DNA from: Capitella teleta
Lineage: Eukaryota; Annelida; Polychaeta; Capitellidae
Assembly (NCBI GenBank): GCA_000328365.1
Contig: KB298217.1
Span: forward strand, 286,351 to 350,350
Length of the DNA: 64,000 bases
Direction of reading: 5' to 3'
Numbering within the stretch: the stretch's first letter is position 1; each line of letters opens with the position of its first letter. The translations under genes were made by a program, and so were the position numbers. The notes under the pieces were generated by a model. It did no database searches, was not told the origin of the DNA, and was given only the letters and a program-made list of their open reading frames with translations. Positions 1-11,635 of this stretch are shown one piece after another.

Positions 1-830
1 TGACGCAACTCTGTTTGCTGGAAGGAGCATCACAAGAAGAGGATGACCCCCCTCCCCCGTGATCTGAATGATGGACTCGCCCGTGGGAGAAGGAAATGTT
101 GTGACGAATGCATGGACACAGGCTGTAATGAATGCCGCTTCACCATTATTCTTATCGTTTTTTAATGTATTTTTGGTGTTTTATTTTCTCAACGTATCAT
201 TATGCCATGCATGTATTTCTTAGCGACCCTTTGAAGTCGCCCCCCGTGGTGTTTTGTACTTACGGAGTTTACTTTGATTTATATTGATCATATTACGTGT
301 ATGAGTTAGCGCATTTGTCGCACATGTATTTTAGTTTTGAGTTCCTAGAACCAAATATTACGTGTAATTTTGTGTGTCTTACAACGGTAGTTTGTGGCAG
401 TATTGTTCATTTGTTTTGCATCTCTTTGCCGTGGCGCCCAGTGTAAATGCTGAGGCATTTTTATGGTTATATGCCGTAAAAACGTTAAATGAGTGTCAAA
501 TTGAAAATCAGTTTATGACAGCTCGGCGAGATGCCAGACTGCCCAGGGGGCATTCATTAGCATGTAATTTGGAATGTAGTTTAGATTATAGAGTCGTTTA
601 GTTAGAAGCCTTTCCCGGTCCTGCGTCAGTTGCTGAGACGCGCAGGGACTGATGCCAGGATAGGCGCAGAATGGTTAGTTTTTATTGTTTAGTTGTATCG
701 TTTTTATATGTATTTTTCATTTATAGTGCATCGCTTTGATTATCAATAAAGGATATCATTGATCGCCATCGTCCTGTATCCTGGTGTCCCTAATTGCCGC
801 TCCAATTCGGTGGTAGTAGCGTCTCGGGCT
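1..830 (+). mobile_element. possible 3' end of an LTR retroelement (fossil)
   Basis: A reading frame open from base 3 ends at a stop at 60-62. It is followed by a purine-rich tract (85-96, GGGAGAAGGAAA) and then TGTTGTGACG from 97. A polypurine tract directly before a TG-starting sequence is the usual layout at the start of a 3' LTR. An AATAAA signal at 744-749 fits an LTR polyadenylation site. The right end is not resolved: I see no clear CA end with a target duplication, so 830 is approximate. The family (Ty3/Gypsy-like would be the usual guess) is inference only. The alternative is the 3' UTR of a host gene that starts outside the window. Confidence 0.28.
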
Positions 831-3029
831 CACGGAAGCGTCTGCTGTTCGTTATATTTTTGTTTTTTTTTGTTTTATTCATCAATGAATGGTCAATTAT
901 TTAAAACACCAATCTTTCATTTAATGTTTTCATTTTATAATGCCCACATAATAGGTTACACATGCAATATTTCCTTGAGGTTTGCTTCCCGTTGTGCTGC
1001 GTTGCAGCTCAGAAAAACTAAACTAAACAATACTCACTTTAGGGTAAAATATATATGCTGTTAACATTTTATTTCAGTGAATTACTTAATTATTTTCATC
1101 AGTTATATTAAACGGGATTTCATTTTGACAATTTGCTATTCACTTTGTGTGTTATTTGATAGTGTCATTCCATGAGAAACTGTTAATGATGATTGGACTC
1201 TGAATAAAAATAATTACTACGTTCGTTTCTCGGTTATTTTGTTCTTTAATTGGTATGGGTTTTGCTTTTTATTTGTTGAATATTTATTTGAATGTACAGC
1301 AGAGAGCAGACGCTGCATGCTGAATAATAGTAATGACATATCCAGTAATACCGATAATCATAATGATTGATATTCGAGTGTCGTAGTCATGCAGCTCATG
1401 ACTGTCACTCATAATTGAGTTAATACATGTACCCGTATTTGGGTTTTTTCTTAATGATTCAACTGATTGAAAAGCGTGCTCAATCAATCACATATTTCAT
1501 TTTAAACCAAATAAAATTGAAGGGATGTCTAACTTACCATATTCATGCAAATAGACGGCCAAATAACATGGATGACAGACGAATGTTAGATATCGAAACA
1601 TGTTTACACGCACGTGGCGAATGGGGCTATATGATTGGTCGAAACGCTCAATGACGTCACAATAATCTCGAAATTATACGCTTCGGTAAATATCGCCAGT
1701 AAATGATCGATAAATCATTATAATCGATCTCGTTTAACACACAACGAAAAAAAATTTAATCGTAATACATATTAGTAGTTTTTCTGAAATTTTGGTAGCT
1801 TCATCATCTTTTTGCAGGGTTCGCCACATTTTTCGAGCTAACAGACTCCACTACGTGTAAATTCATAGCAAATAACGCTTATGATGCAATACACAAGTAA
1901 ATACGAATCCATCCTTCTTATGTCTTTGCTCCTGTTTTCGTGCCCGTTTGCAGTCGGTTTCTATCAAGTTCCATACGGTTCAATTTGCAATTTAAATGTA
2001 GTTAGGGTTCGTCTACACCAATGATGTATTGGTCTACAAGCAGTTCTCACCTCAATGCGCTCCAACCCAATATTTATGCTCATCGTTCGTCCGAATTCCG
2101 CATGCACCCCGACAGTTTCAACTTATGCTCGATCGCGCTACGTGTTACGTCGAAGCCACTCCGTACACAACATGTCCATCTTGTTGTCACTGCAACCAAT
2201 TGTGAAACAGAGTCTTGGGTTTTGAACTTTGGTTCTGAAATATCCTTCCCAATCGCCCTATCGACGAAGTTGAGAATGTTTTCTCTCACAATTGAAATCC
2301 GTTTTCAAACGATTCACGATTTATGGAAGAAAGTGATTAAAAAGTCCTTAAAGAATAGGCCACAAGTAGTCTTCTCCATGTTAAAGATCTCAATGCTTTT
2401 CAACGGTGCTACGCATTTCTGAGAAAGTGTTACAAAACAGATTGCAGTGTAAAAATCACATAAAGATAAGTGAAAAATACTTGGTATGGTTAGTTCACCA
2501 TGTCAAGCTGCTATTCCAATCCTTTCTAATCCAATTTTATCAACATTTATGCCGATTTATCTAAATTAATAGAGTGCACTCATCATTCCGCGATATTTCC
2601 ACTTTTTGGCGGCAAACAGGGCCCCAGACCATGGATCTGCTTCAATTGAACGCATAATTAAGAGATCATATAGCATATAAAGGACCAGCATGCCTATAGT
2701 TTCAATTGAGCTGTTCAGATTGCGACGCCTAGACATTCAACAAAATGTTCTTCTTAAATCTGGCTTCAATTCTGACCAATCAAGTGACCCCAATAAGCAT
2801 TCTAGTATTTCTACGTTGTTCATCCCTTTTGCTCTAATTCTGTTATTAGCGACGGCTGCAGTCCAACGAAGATCCCCTCTTGAGCTTGCTATGAAGAATG
2901 CGCCATCAGCATACCACCGCTTGCGAAGTCGATGTCGGCAAATGATTATGTTTTAATATTATACCTCTCCTCCCCCCCCCCCAAAAAAAATAAAAAAATA
3001 ATAATAACAAAATGACTCCTATGCGCAAT
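831..3029. other. no gene recognised
   Basis: AT-rich sequence. The longest open frame is 133 codons (2021-2422, +). It overlaps an open frame on the other strand and has no domain I recognise, so it is not called. A short C/A homopolymer run lies near 2971-2998. Confidence 0.5.
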
Positions 3030-3035
3030 TTTATT
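3030..3035 (-). promoter_or_regulatory. polyadenylation signal AATAAA for the HSP20-like gene
   Basis: The minus strand reads CACAATAAAATTG here, about 100 bases after the stop codon at 3137-3139. The position and the match to the consensus hexamer support 3137-4114 being a terminal exon. Confidence 0.6.
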
Positions 3036-3136
3036 GTGATACATTAAATAACATTAAACAATGCATGCATGGCGAAATGGTACACAGTCTATAATAGCAC
3101 CACGAATATCAATCAGAGGATCAAAGGAGGACGGCG

Positions 3137-4114
3137 CTACCTGGTGTAGGCCCTGTCTCTTATGCCTTCATCCTCCACCTCTAAACAATCTCTGAGATCT
3201 GGTGCAGTACTTTCTTTCTGCGTGGAGAAGAGTCGAATGAGACCCGCGGCGAGTTTGTTATGCCGGGAGCTGCTCCGGTCATTGCGCGACCGCAGCTCAA
3301 TGGCCGATGTGGACATCCTCTGGTACTGGTATCCTTTGGTCATGCCACGCATTTCTAGTACATTACGATTCTCATTCAGAGTCAGATCCAGGGTGTGTGG
3401 GACGACGTAGATAGGGATTGAGAGGCTGCCGCAGAAGTACAAGGCCTTGCTCGGCTTCGTACCATGCTCGGTGTGCCGGTCCTGGCGGTCAACCATAATC
3501 TCCAGTTTGTAGTCTCTGATACGGACAGTGACATTTCCGAAGGGAATGTTAGTCAACGATAACTCGGCACTAAAGTAGCCTTCTTCCAAGTTGGTCATCA
3601 ACAAAGATGTCGTCAAATTGTGGTCAGCTTGGTCATAAGATATGAAACACGTGTCATCTTTGGAACCTCGTTTTGACTTGCGAGTGGATGTGATCTTTTC
3701 CACTCTTAATGTCCGTTTTGGTTGGGTTTCTTTTTTGCTGGACAACTTCATCTTGAGGCATTCAACGCTGCCCTTTAACCCAGATTTGCTTTTCATGCGT
3801 CGGTTGATCTTATCTGCGTCTTCACGCAGCTGAGTGACTTTGTGGAACCAGCTTTTCCGTGAACCACCTGGGCTAGATGAGGGTGACGCACCCGGGTCGC
3901 ACTGAAGGGACACCGTGCTTCCCACTTCATCAGGACTAGGGAGGTTGCTGCTAGCGGGTGAGGTGTTGGCGCTGTGGCACACACGAGACGGAGGGGTCCT
4001 GGATCCCGAATCGAAACGCTTGCAGACGACGAAGTCTTTCTTGTGCAAGATTAGATCGACTTCTCCGCTGGGGCGGCGAAGAGTGATGGCTGCCGGCGCT
4101 AACATCTCCGCGAT
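3137..4114 (-). CDS. terminal exon of a gene encoding an alpha-crystallin/HSP20-like domain protein
   Basis: This exon encodes about 325 residues up to a TAG stop. The minus strand enters it through a good splice acceptor (TTTTTCGTCTTATCCTTGCAG, with exon from 4114), so the true start codon lies in an upstream exon that I did not locate. Numbering from the triplet just before the exon, residues about 182-262 fit an alpha-crystallin fold: the strand FSAELSLTNIPFGNVTVRI, then YKLEIMV, a polar loop with EHG, then YFCGSLSIPIYV and a closing LDLTLNENRNVLEM strand. Small heat-shock proteins bind unfolding proteins as oligomers; whether this one does is inference. It is unusual in having a long basic, Ser/Pro-rich N-terminal part (residues 38-160, with many Lys and Arg) and a Ser/Arg-rich tail of about 65 residues. 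The family is usually 150-250 residues long. Both regions are probably disordered. No neighbouring gene is close. I am fairly sure this is coding and moderately sure of the domain; the gene name is unknown. Confidence 0.75.
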   Translation of the reverse strand: MAEMLAPAAITLRRPSGEVDLILHKKDFVVCKRFDSGSRTPPSRVCHSANTSPASSNLPSPDEVGSTVSLQCDPGASPSSSPGGSRKSWFHKVTQLREDADKINRRMKSKSGLKGSVECLKMKLSSKKETQPKRTLRVEKITSTRKSKRGSKDDTCFISYDQADHNLTTSLLMTNLEEGYFSAELSLTNIPFGNVTVRIRDYKLEIMVDRQDRHTEHGTKPSKALYFCGSLSIPIYVVPHTLDLTLNENRNVLEMRGMTKGYQYQRMSTSAIELRSRNDRSSSRHNKLAAGLIRLFSTQKESTAPDLRDCLEVEDEGIRDRAYTR

Positions 4115-4135
4115 CTGCAAGGATAAGACGAAAAA
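4115..4135 (-). other. 3' splice acceptor of the HSP20-like terminal exon
   Basis: On the minus strand a T/C-rich tract is followed by TTGCAG directly before the exon. This argues against the in-frame TTG as a start and for an upstream exon. Confidence 0.6.
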
Positions 4136-4139
4136 TGGA

Positions 4140-5716
4140 CTTATGATTTAAGGTACAGCTGGGATTGGACATTTGCCACATAATTCACACTGACATTTAT
4201 TAGCGCCACAGCGAGAGTGCACCGTTTACCATAATTGGCTGAGCATATCGAGGGAAGCGTCGATCATACAAAGGTCGTCACGTGGCTCAATTTCCTCTGC
4301 ATGTAATTTATGCGCTTTGAAAACTATTATGTTGGAAGATCGTGTCACATTGATTGACGTCAGGGGTTCGCCGTGACCCCCTGTTGTGGCTGTCGGCGCT
4401 GGAGCTTATGCTACTATCATATGATTCATTCATGACGCACTATTCACGCTTCGATTCATCGCATTGTAAACAAGATATCTTGGGTTAGACTAATGGGCCA
4501 TCATATAGCGGAGTAATTTACATATTAAGCTGCTTCACTTTGATTACAATATTTATATGCATTGTACTGAGTTAAAAAAGGTGCATACTTATATACGTAT
4601 GAGGTGGGAAAGGGAAAGAGGAAAGGAGGGAAGTAGGTGGGGATTTGAGATAAAAACGCTGCTTTTGTACGATGAATTCAAACAGATTAAATGCAAGTGG
4701 ATTTTCGAAACTTTGCGATATGCATCGCAATTTTCTGCCGCCTTATTAATTCTATTCTATTAGCGGTATTGGCGTTTTGTATCACGACAAAATCACTCCA
4801 ACCCCGTTATTAACCCGCCCCTTCTTTTGCTGTTCTTATGATGATTTCAAAGTTCACCATTCAATTTTTTTTCTTGTCCAATTTTCAGTCCAGGCTATGA
4901 TATAACCCTTATAGTAGGTCGGGCTAATGTGTATTTAAATTTCAGGCAAATGCATAGTCATCATTTTTTATTAGCAGAGCCTTTTGCGGGCTTTATGCAT
5001 AAAATGCAAAGGAAATCTAAAAGAGCAAAGCTCGCAATTATGATGTGGGATATATCTCCCACGTTCTATACATAACAATGCACAGTATCTCCATATTGAA
5101 ATATAAAATAAAACTATAATATAATAAATATAACTAGATAAAAGTTATAATGGCATAAGTCCTAAATTAAATTATTCGTTATAATTATTAATGATCAATA
5201 ATTAAATAAATACAAAACACGAACCCTATTCCAAAGTTTGCCGACCACATTGGTCAAAGATTGCACGGTATCCAAACTCATGGCTTAATTCGCACTCAGT
5301 ATCTTTTAACTTTGTTTAATGATGCTCTGTAGTAACTATGGTGGAGTACTGAATAGCTGAGCCAGCGACCTCTCTTTATAAAGGAAGCATGACAGCCACG
5401 TTCTGCGCCTGTACGCCTATTTTTAAGGCGAGTGCCTCTCGCAAGCTTCTTGGTATCGCATTGACGCTGGTCGTCGTGATCGGTCAATCATTTACCAATT
5501 TGGTCATTGATTTACCGATTACAGCTATTATCTAAGTGTTGACCGACAATGTCTTCTTGTGGGCTATTTATAATCTTATCCTCATCTAAATTATGGCTCA
5601 ATGGATCTATAGGAGGGACAGAAATCGCCCCCCCTCCCTTCCTACTGCTCAGGTTTTTGCTATATATATACAGAGTGGGACATAAGTATTCTATGTTTCG
5701 ACCGCTTGTTAGAGAA

Positions 5717-5717
<1 letters not shown>
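4140..5717. other. no gene recognised; upstream intron or flank of the HSP20-like gene
   Basis: The first intron base upstream of the acceptor lies here. I see no convincing upstream exon. The stretch 5080-5220 is very AT-rich. Confidence 0.45.

Positions 5718-5752
<35 letters not shown>
5718..5752 (+). repeat. poly-A tract (35 A), then CAA repeats
   Basis: A homopolymer of 35 A is followed by AACAACAACAA. Open frames across it are artefacts (poly-Lys or poly-Phe). Confidence 0.9.
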
Positions 5753-5753
<1 letters not shown>

Positions 5754-5759
5754 AACAAC

Positions 5760-6858
5760 AACCCATAGTTCTCAATACATGTATGCTAACTTTGTATTGA
5801 CCGATTATTTCAGACATAACTACATTACGTGTACCTGGTACGTATTGTTAATTCATAAACGAACATCAAATTTTCCGATGAGGGAGGAACATCTAAATGC
5901 GAGTGATAACCAATCGAGAAGAGATTTGCTTAAGTTGACTCAGATGATCCCCTGAACCAGCATCCTATATATATATGGGATGCATCAGTTGCTTGCGCTG
6001 CAGACTAAACTATCTGCTTTTTTTATATTCTATGAGGTCCACATAAGTGCTACAATCAATGCAATCCACACACAAAAAAATGATTCGATTGCCCTATGAT
6101 ATCAATTCAAGAAAAAGAGTATTAATTGGATGTATGACGATAGCAAAGAATGTGTGTGAATGTATGATGACAATGGTGTTGGTTTTTCGTCACTCTTGAT
6201 AAAAAGGAAACTTTAGTTTTCTGATCGCTGATTGCAATTTACAATGTATTCGCACGATATGTCAACACCAGGCGTACACGTACACACCAGTTATGATTGT
6301 TGCTGTTGATCGAATTATGGCAGCTCCAAGCGCGAATTAATTTATGATCCATCCAATAAATTAAAATTAACGCATTTAATCGAATTCTACTTCAAATCTG
6401 TCATCGCGTTGCCCCCTTCCTCGTTTTTCTGGCTAAATGTATTTGACATCGAAATGACAATGATTAGCACCGATTATTCAATCCAACGCCAGATTTCGCG
6501 CCCACTGATGACTATATAATTAGTTGATTTATTCGTAATTGTTATTAATTACCTGTAGCGCAGCACTTGGCTGGATGATTTTACCTTTGTATAACATTCT
6601 CAAGGCAGACATCGTCTACGTCAATGGTTTATAATTAGGGTGCGATTTTGATCTCCTGATGTCTATTTTAAGAAGGGCATTTCCTTGAATCAAGACGATG
6701 AAGCTACGTTTATGGAACGCCATAAATCCAAGCTACTAGCTGCTAGTAAAAAGGAAAAATCGTGCTGCGTGACGACTGTTTAAACTCAATCTGAGAAGGA
6801 ACGGAAATAAAAAAAAATAAAATAAAATAAAAGAAGAAGAAGATATTCGTGTAACATG
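5760..6858. other. no gene recognised
   Basis: AT-rich non-coding sequence with no domain-bearing frame and no inverted ends that I can see. Confidence 0.45.
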
Positions 6859-6925
6859 AGGCTCCTTTCAATCAAATCGGGTGATACGGGCGCCAGAGCA
6901 GGAGGCCAGGACCGAAGTGTTGGGA
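6859..6925 (-). mobile_element. fragment of the tRNA-derived SINE (3' tail part)
   Basis: GGCTCC, then AATC, then GTGATACGGG and a CCAGAGCAGGAGGCC-type segment match, in order, the tail of the full SINE copy at 54840-54890 (GGCTCC...GATGATACGGGGCCCAGAACAG). The head with Pol III boxes is absent. Confidence 0.5.
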
Positions 6926-8728
6926 ATATGCAAATGTAGTAAATTCACGAATGACGTCAGTTTAACAAAAACTTTAAATCTATGTGACGTCATATTTCAC
7001 GATTTTTGTTTAGAGCAATAACAATCGGAGCGCTATTCAGATGAATTGACGTACTTGCGCTTGCGCGTGTATGTGGAATGATGCATTCCCGGCGATCCAA
7101 CGCTGTGAGGCAATTTAGCAAATTATAAATCGATCTTCGCAGAAAATCAAAATAATATGTGGGAGAGAATGGCATTGAATAGAGGTATCCCACGATGGTA
7201 ATATTTAATTGATGAAGACAGCACGCAAAAACTACATTCAGATCAGGAAACATTGCTTAAATCATTGAGGATTGAAGGAGTAAACAAAACATAGAGCAGG
7301 TCTCCCCCTCGTAATATCACAGAATAGTGGCGTCATTTATAGAGAGACAAATATTGATCAATTATGACTGTCATCATTATCCGAATTGCTCAACCCAATC
7401 AACCAAGATTACACGACATCGTCAAAGGACACAGACTGTTTATATAATTCAGTTGCAAACAACACCGTATCACTTAATAATTTGTTACCGAAAATCTGGA
7501 AACGAATATTGGAATAAGAGATGGCCATAAAACATCTCTTGTGTCGTGGGTCAATCGATGAAATGACCTCTTTTAATTATTTATGAGGCTAAAATGCTGA
7601 ACTAGAATTGCATGCTTCATTGCATGGATTGCCCTTTCATTTGATATGTACACTCAGATTATTAGATAAATGGGTTTCAGAATTTAACCACCATCCATCG
7701 GAAGATGAACAATTATTCGTGGCTCCATTCATCATGATATTGAGGACAATTTGTCAATAGAACCTCTCATAAACGGGCTGCATATACACAGCCGTACAAC
7801 AAAATATACGTAACCAAGCGTCATAAAATATGTCTGGTGTGTTTCAATCAGTTGCTGCAATAGTATTAAGTGCATGAACTCAAAGGAACCGGCGATTTTG
7901 ACCAAATTAGACCTAAGCCAATCATCGAAGGCCTACATATTGCAATCATTAGCTGCTCTCCTTACAAATAGGATTGATTGATTCTGAGAATGTGTGATGG
8001 CACTACGTTTCGTGTTTGAACAGCCCACTCAACGCCAACATCGCATAGGGTCTAACGTCAAGCAGCCAATCGATGTCATCTTAGCACCTGGCATTGAACA
8101 CACATCGAGAGGAAATTCGCGGAGGGAATGGATGCACAATTGGCCGACATTGAATACTAAATGAGCTGAAACACGAGGCGGCATCATCCACGACCTTTAC
8201 GCTATAATATCACTTGATTAATCAGAACATCGCGTGATGAATTATTCTCATGGAAATATGCATTCGAAGCAACTTTACACATAGTGTCCATAGGCAGTGG
8301 GCAGCATTGCACTGCATTGGTGCTTTACAGATATTTGCTGCTATGATTGTAACAAATTAAAGGTGATGAGGTGCTTCTGTTTTTAGACGCGAAGATGCAT
8401 TGGCTGCCCTCAAACAATGCGCGATCCTGCTCAATTTCTTACACATGGCAGATGTGTAAAGCATAGGATTATCCTAGGATTACATAATAAGGATTCGTAT
8501 CAATTGCACAACGAACAAGCCAACATTGCTAATTATAAACAAGACCTGTATCAAGTGATATTGCACAATAAGCAAATCGTAAATTTGTAATCAATGTGGC
8601 AATGTTTCATAATGAGACAACCATAAACACAGTGGTGCTTTAATATTATCGTTCATCAATACAATGATAGCGCTTTAAATGCCAATACCCAGTGTAAGAG
8701 ACTTGCCTCCAGTAAACCGGGTTCCACA
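6926..8728. other. no gene recognised
   Basis: AT-rich. Short frames only (87 codons or fewer), none with a recognisable domain. Confidence 0.45.
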
Positions 8729-8821
8729 ATGGATCGGGCCATGACCCGTTTACTCCTCTTGACCAACATCCTCCTCGTTTTCTGTTCAATTCCAAAAAAC
8801 AAAACGGCGAGAGAAGACTTG
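8729..8821 (+). CDS. candidate first coding exon with a signal peptide
   Basis: The ATG at 8729 has an A at -3 and a G at +4. Thirty-one codons follow, beginning MDRAMTRLLLLTNILLVFCS: a short positive N-region, then a hydrophobic core, then the polar PKNKTARED, which is what a secretory signal peptide looks like. Directly after codon 31 the sequence is G|GTATGT, a good splice donor. Both features together suggest the first exon of a secreted or membrane protein. I did not find the next exon. A second Met at codon 5 could also serve. A chance AT-rich hydrophobic frame remains possible. Confidence 0.33.
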
Positions 8822-9133
8822 GTATGTACGTCAGTCCAACAATCAATACAAGATCAATATTATTGTTTTTCTTCCATGCTCATTACAATTGGTATGACGT
8901 ACCTAGCACAGAGACCCTTAATGTTAACCAGGTGCTCTCATAACATAGGCTTTCATGGGGTTGACCTTGATTTTAATTGGACCAAATAACAGCTGAGGTG
9001 ACTATGCAAACAACAAGATGACTCTATTTGTTATTGATTGCAATGCTTCTTTTTTGAAAATCTTCTCCATTTCATTATTGCTATATCATTAGTATCATTA
9101 GCGATCAGTGCATGCTTTCCACAAATTAGTTAC
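8822..9133. other. no gene recognised; would be the start of an intron if the 8729 exon is real
   Basis: The reading frame of 8729 stays open past the donor to 8989, but that part shows no domain. Confidence 0.35.
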
Positions 9134-9201
9134 CTGATTGGCCCAGTGGTAGGGCCTTTGAATTTCAATCCAAGAGTAAGAGGTTCGATTTCCCTGGATT
9201 A
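9134..9201 (+). mobile_element. tRNA-derived relic (tRNA pseudogene or SINE head)
   Basis: An A-box-like TGGCCCAGTGGTAGGG at 9139-9154 and a B-box GGTTCGATTTCC at 9182-9193 are at the right spacing for a Pol III internal promoter. The flanking sequence does not fold into a good acceptor stem, so it is not a working tRNA. No tail or target duplication was found. Confidence 0.4.
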
Positions 9202-9679
9202 ATACATACCGCGCATATTCCTTTATTATGGTCTTACATCCTTGATTCTTGAATATATTTAACTGAAAGCTAATTATGGAACTACTGTTGACGATGATAA
9301 ATTAACGTATCGCGATTGGCCGCACAAGAATTGTTTAGGAAACTTCGCATCTGTTCGACTTACCTCGTCGCAATCCTTACAATGGAACCCCCTACAAATT
9401 ACAATCCACACAATTTATGCATTTGATCCAATAATAGACTTCCATAAGTATAACTTCCCTGATACTTTCAATGTGTTAATTTACATGTGTTATGAAATGC
9501 ACGTAAATATTATATCATCGGGTCAATAGACTTTGAACGCATAACAGAAATACTGTGTGAATTAATTAAACTGTACTTGTGTAATAATATGTGTTAAACA
9601 CTTTATTTTGCCATAATTTCAAACTCAGCAGTGGTGATATAGACAAACAGACTTAAACATTTTTTGTGGTTAAAAAAGC
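9202..9679. other. no gene recognised
   Basis: AT-rich filler between the tRNA relic and simple repeats. Confidence 0.45.
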
Positions 9680-9800
9680 AAAAAAAAAAAAAAAAAAAAA
9701 AAAAAAGATTAAGTAGTGAGGGAGTTAGGAGACGGATGTAATGGCCTGAAAAAAAAATCAACAAACAAACAAACAAAAAACAAACAAACAAACAAACAGA
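9680..9800 (+). repeat. poly-A run and (CAAA)n microsatellite
   Basis: A run of 27 A at 9680-9706, then about ten CAAA units from 9757 to about 9798. Confidence 0.85.
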
Positions 9801-10277
9801 AAAAACACAAGAAGTGAGTCAGACTAAACACTGACAAATATGATGAAGTTTGTCATTACCTTAAAGCAATAGACAGTGCACGCATTATTCTAGTAGGAAA
9901 AACATTACAATTGTAAACATTCGAAATAATCATCAATTTACGCAATTAATTGCGTTAATTACCACCCTGACCTCGTACTTTCACCAAATTAATTAAAATT
10001 ACGGATTTAGTAAGATGTATATGCTAGCAATGTACTGTGTCAATATCAATGTCACAGCTTGCCTGACAACTGAGACATAGGCCTTGGAGTATATTGGAAT
10101 TACTATTACGTTAGCTAACGCAAGAACGGTGCAACCTGTGCCGTTATAGCGATATGCCTAGTTGTACATCTCGTCGCACTAAATCGTTTGGTGTAAACTA
10201 CAAAGCCGTAGCTCAATTAATGAATGAGCTAGAGCCGAAAAGAAAAAAAAAAGGAAAAAAGGATAAAGGCAAAAGGG
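9801..10277. other. no gene recognised
   Basis: AT-rich. Nothing supported. Confidence 0.45.

Positions 10278-10316
<39 letters not shown>
10278..10316 (+). repeat. poly-A tract (39 A)
   Basis: A homopolymer preceded by an A/G-rich stretch from about 10239. The Lys-rich frame across it is an artefact. Confidence 0.9.
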
Positions 10317-10317
<1 letters not shown>

Positions 10318-11417
10318 AGAAACTAATGCAATACATTGAGTGCATGATACACTGTACATTTACATCCAGCCTGTGAAAACCGTCCATTTGCAATTATATA
10401 ATTCTCCTGTGTGACAATACTGTTAAACATGCGGCTGATCATTCAAATGGTCATACTGTTAACGTGCACATGCATACTATATTATGTCTCATGAAAGAAA
10501 GTACATTCAATTACTGAATATCAACTGAGTGTTCAGTGTAATTAAAGCCGCACGCCTCGGATTGCGGGCGTGAATTGAAGCTGCTTCGTCAGAAACCTAT
10601 AAAAAAAACTCAATGTTCCCAACAATGAGCACACCGCATAACCGTCGCCATCACGAACAAAGCGTTTAGCCGACTTGTAATTAAACGTTTGTTCCCCTGT
10701 TCGCCACTTCAAAGGTTCGTTAAAAACATAATTAAACACACGCGGATAATAGTGATTAATCTTCTAATTGCCTGCTATATTGCGCCAATAATAAAAATAA
10801 ATAAAAATAAAAATAAAATTATACCGGTACCAGTTCGAAAAAAAAAAAAATAAAAACTCCACAAAAACCCGGATTAAATCGGACGTTGATTTTCCGCTCC
10901 ATTCATCCGATTGCGAATACAAAACATTCATGGTGCTGCTATCCACGTGGAGCTGTCTCTTTGCAAACATGGCGCGTGTATCACATGATGTGCAGCAACG
11001 TAGTTTTACTCTGATGGTTACTTACCTAATGAGGTCACACAGAAATGAGGCACATACTATGCAAATGTATTATGCTATGGGAGTTTTCTATAGATATTGA
11101 AGGCTATTTAATCCCTTTGTCACTGAATATCAGGCTTAGTTCAATTGGCAACAGTAAGTATGTTGGTGACTGCATCTGTTCGCACTGTTCTCTCACAAAG
11201 ACCCCTTTACCTAACGCTTCAAGTGTTTGCACAACTCTGGTATCAAAACAAAATGACGTAACTGATCAATATGACCCACGAGCACTGTGCGAAGGGTCTG
11301 GATTTTAAGATATGATATCATTGGACAAAACCACGCATACAAAGTAAGAGACGTGTTACAAGACCCAACTGTAACCAAGCCACCATTATGCGCAATCAGA
11401 GAATGGCGTATTGCTTG
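10317..11417. other. no gene recognised
   Basis: Includes an A/T-rich simple stretch (TAAAAA repeats near 10790-10850). Frames of up to about 90 codons, none recognisable. Confidence 0.45.
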
Positions 11418-11441
11418 TTTTTTTTTTTTTTTTTTTTTTTT
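11418..11441 (+). repeat. poly-T tract (24 T)
   Basis: Homopolymer run. Confidence 0.9.
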
Positions 11442-11635
11442 GGTAGTCGTTTTCATATTACAATGTGAATGCCATTCATCGGAGTATAGTGACAATGCAC
11501 TGGAATATCAGTTTAGAAATACGCTTGTAATGAAATATCACGAGCAAATAGATGCGTGTACCTCATCATATGCATCGACCTTGCTCCTAATCCACAAAAG
11601 AAATTTCTCGTCAGATAGTCAAGGTTTTAAGCTGA

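Noticed and set aside
2021-2422. 133-codon plus-strand frame
   Set aside because: Overlaps an open minus frame, has no domain, and lies in AT-rich sequence without splice or polyadenylation context.
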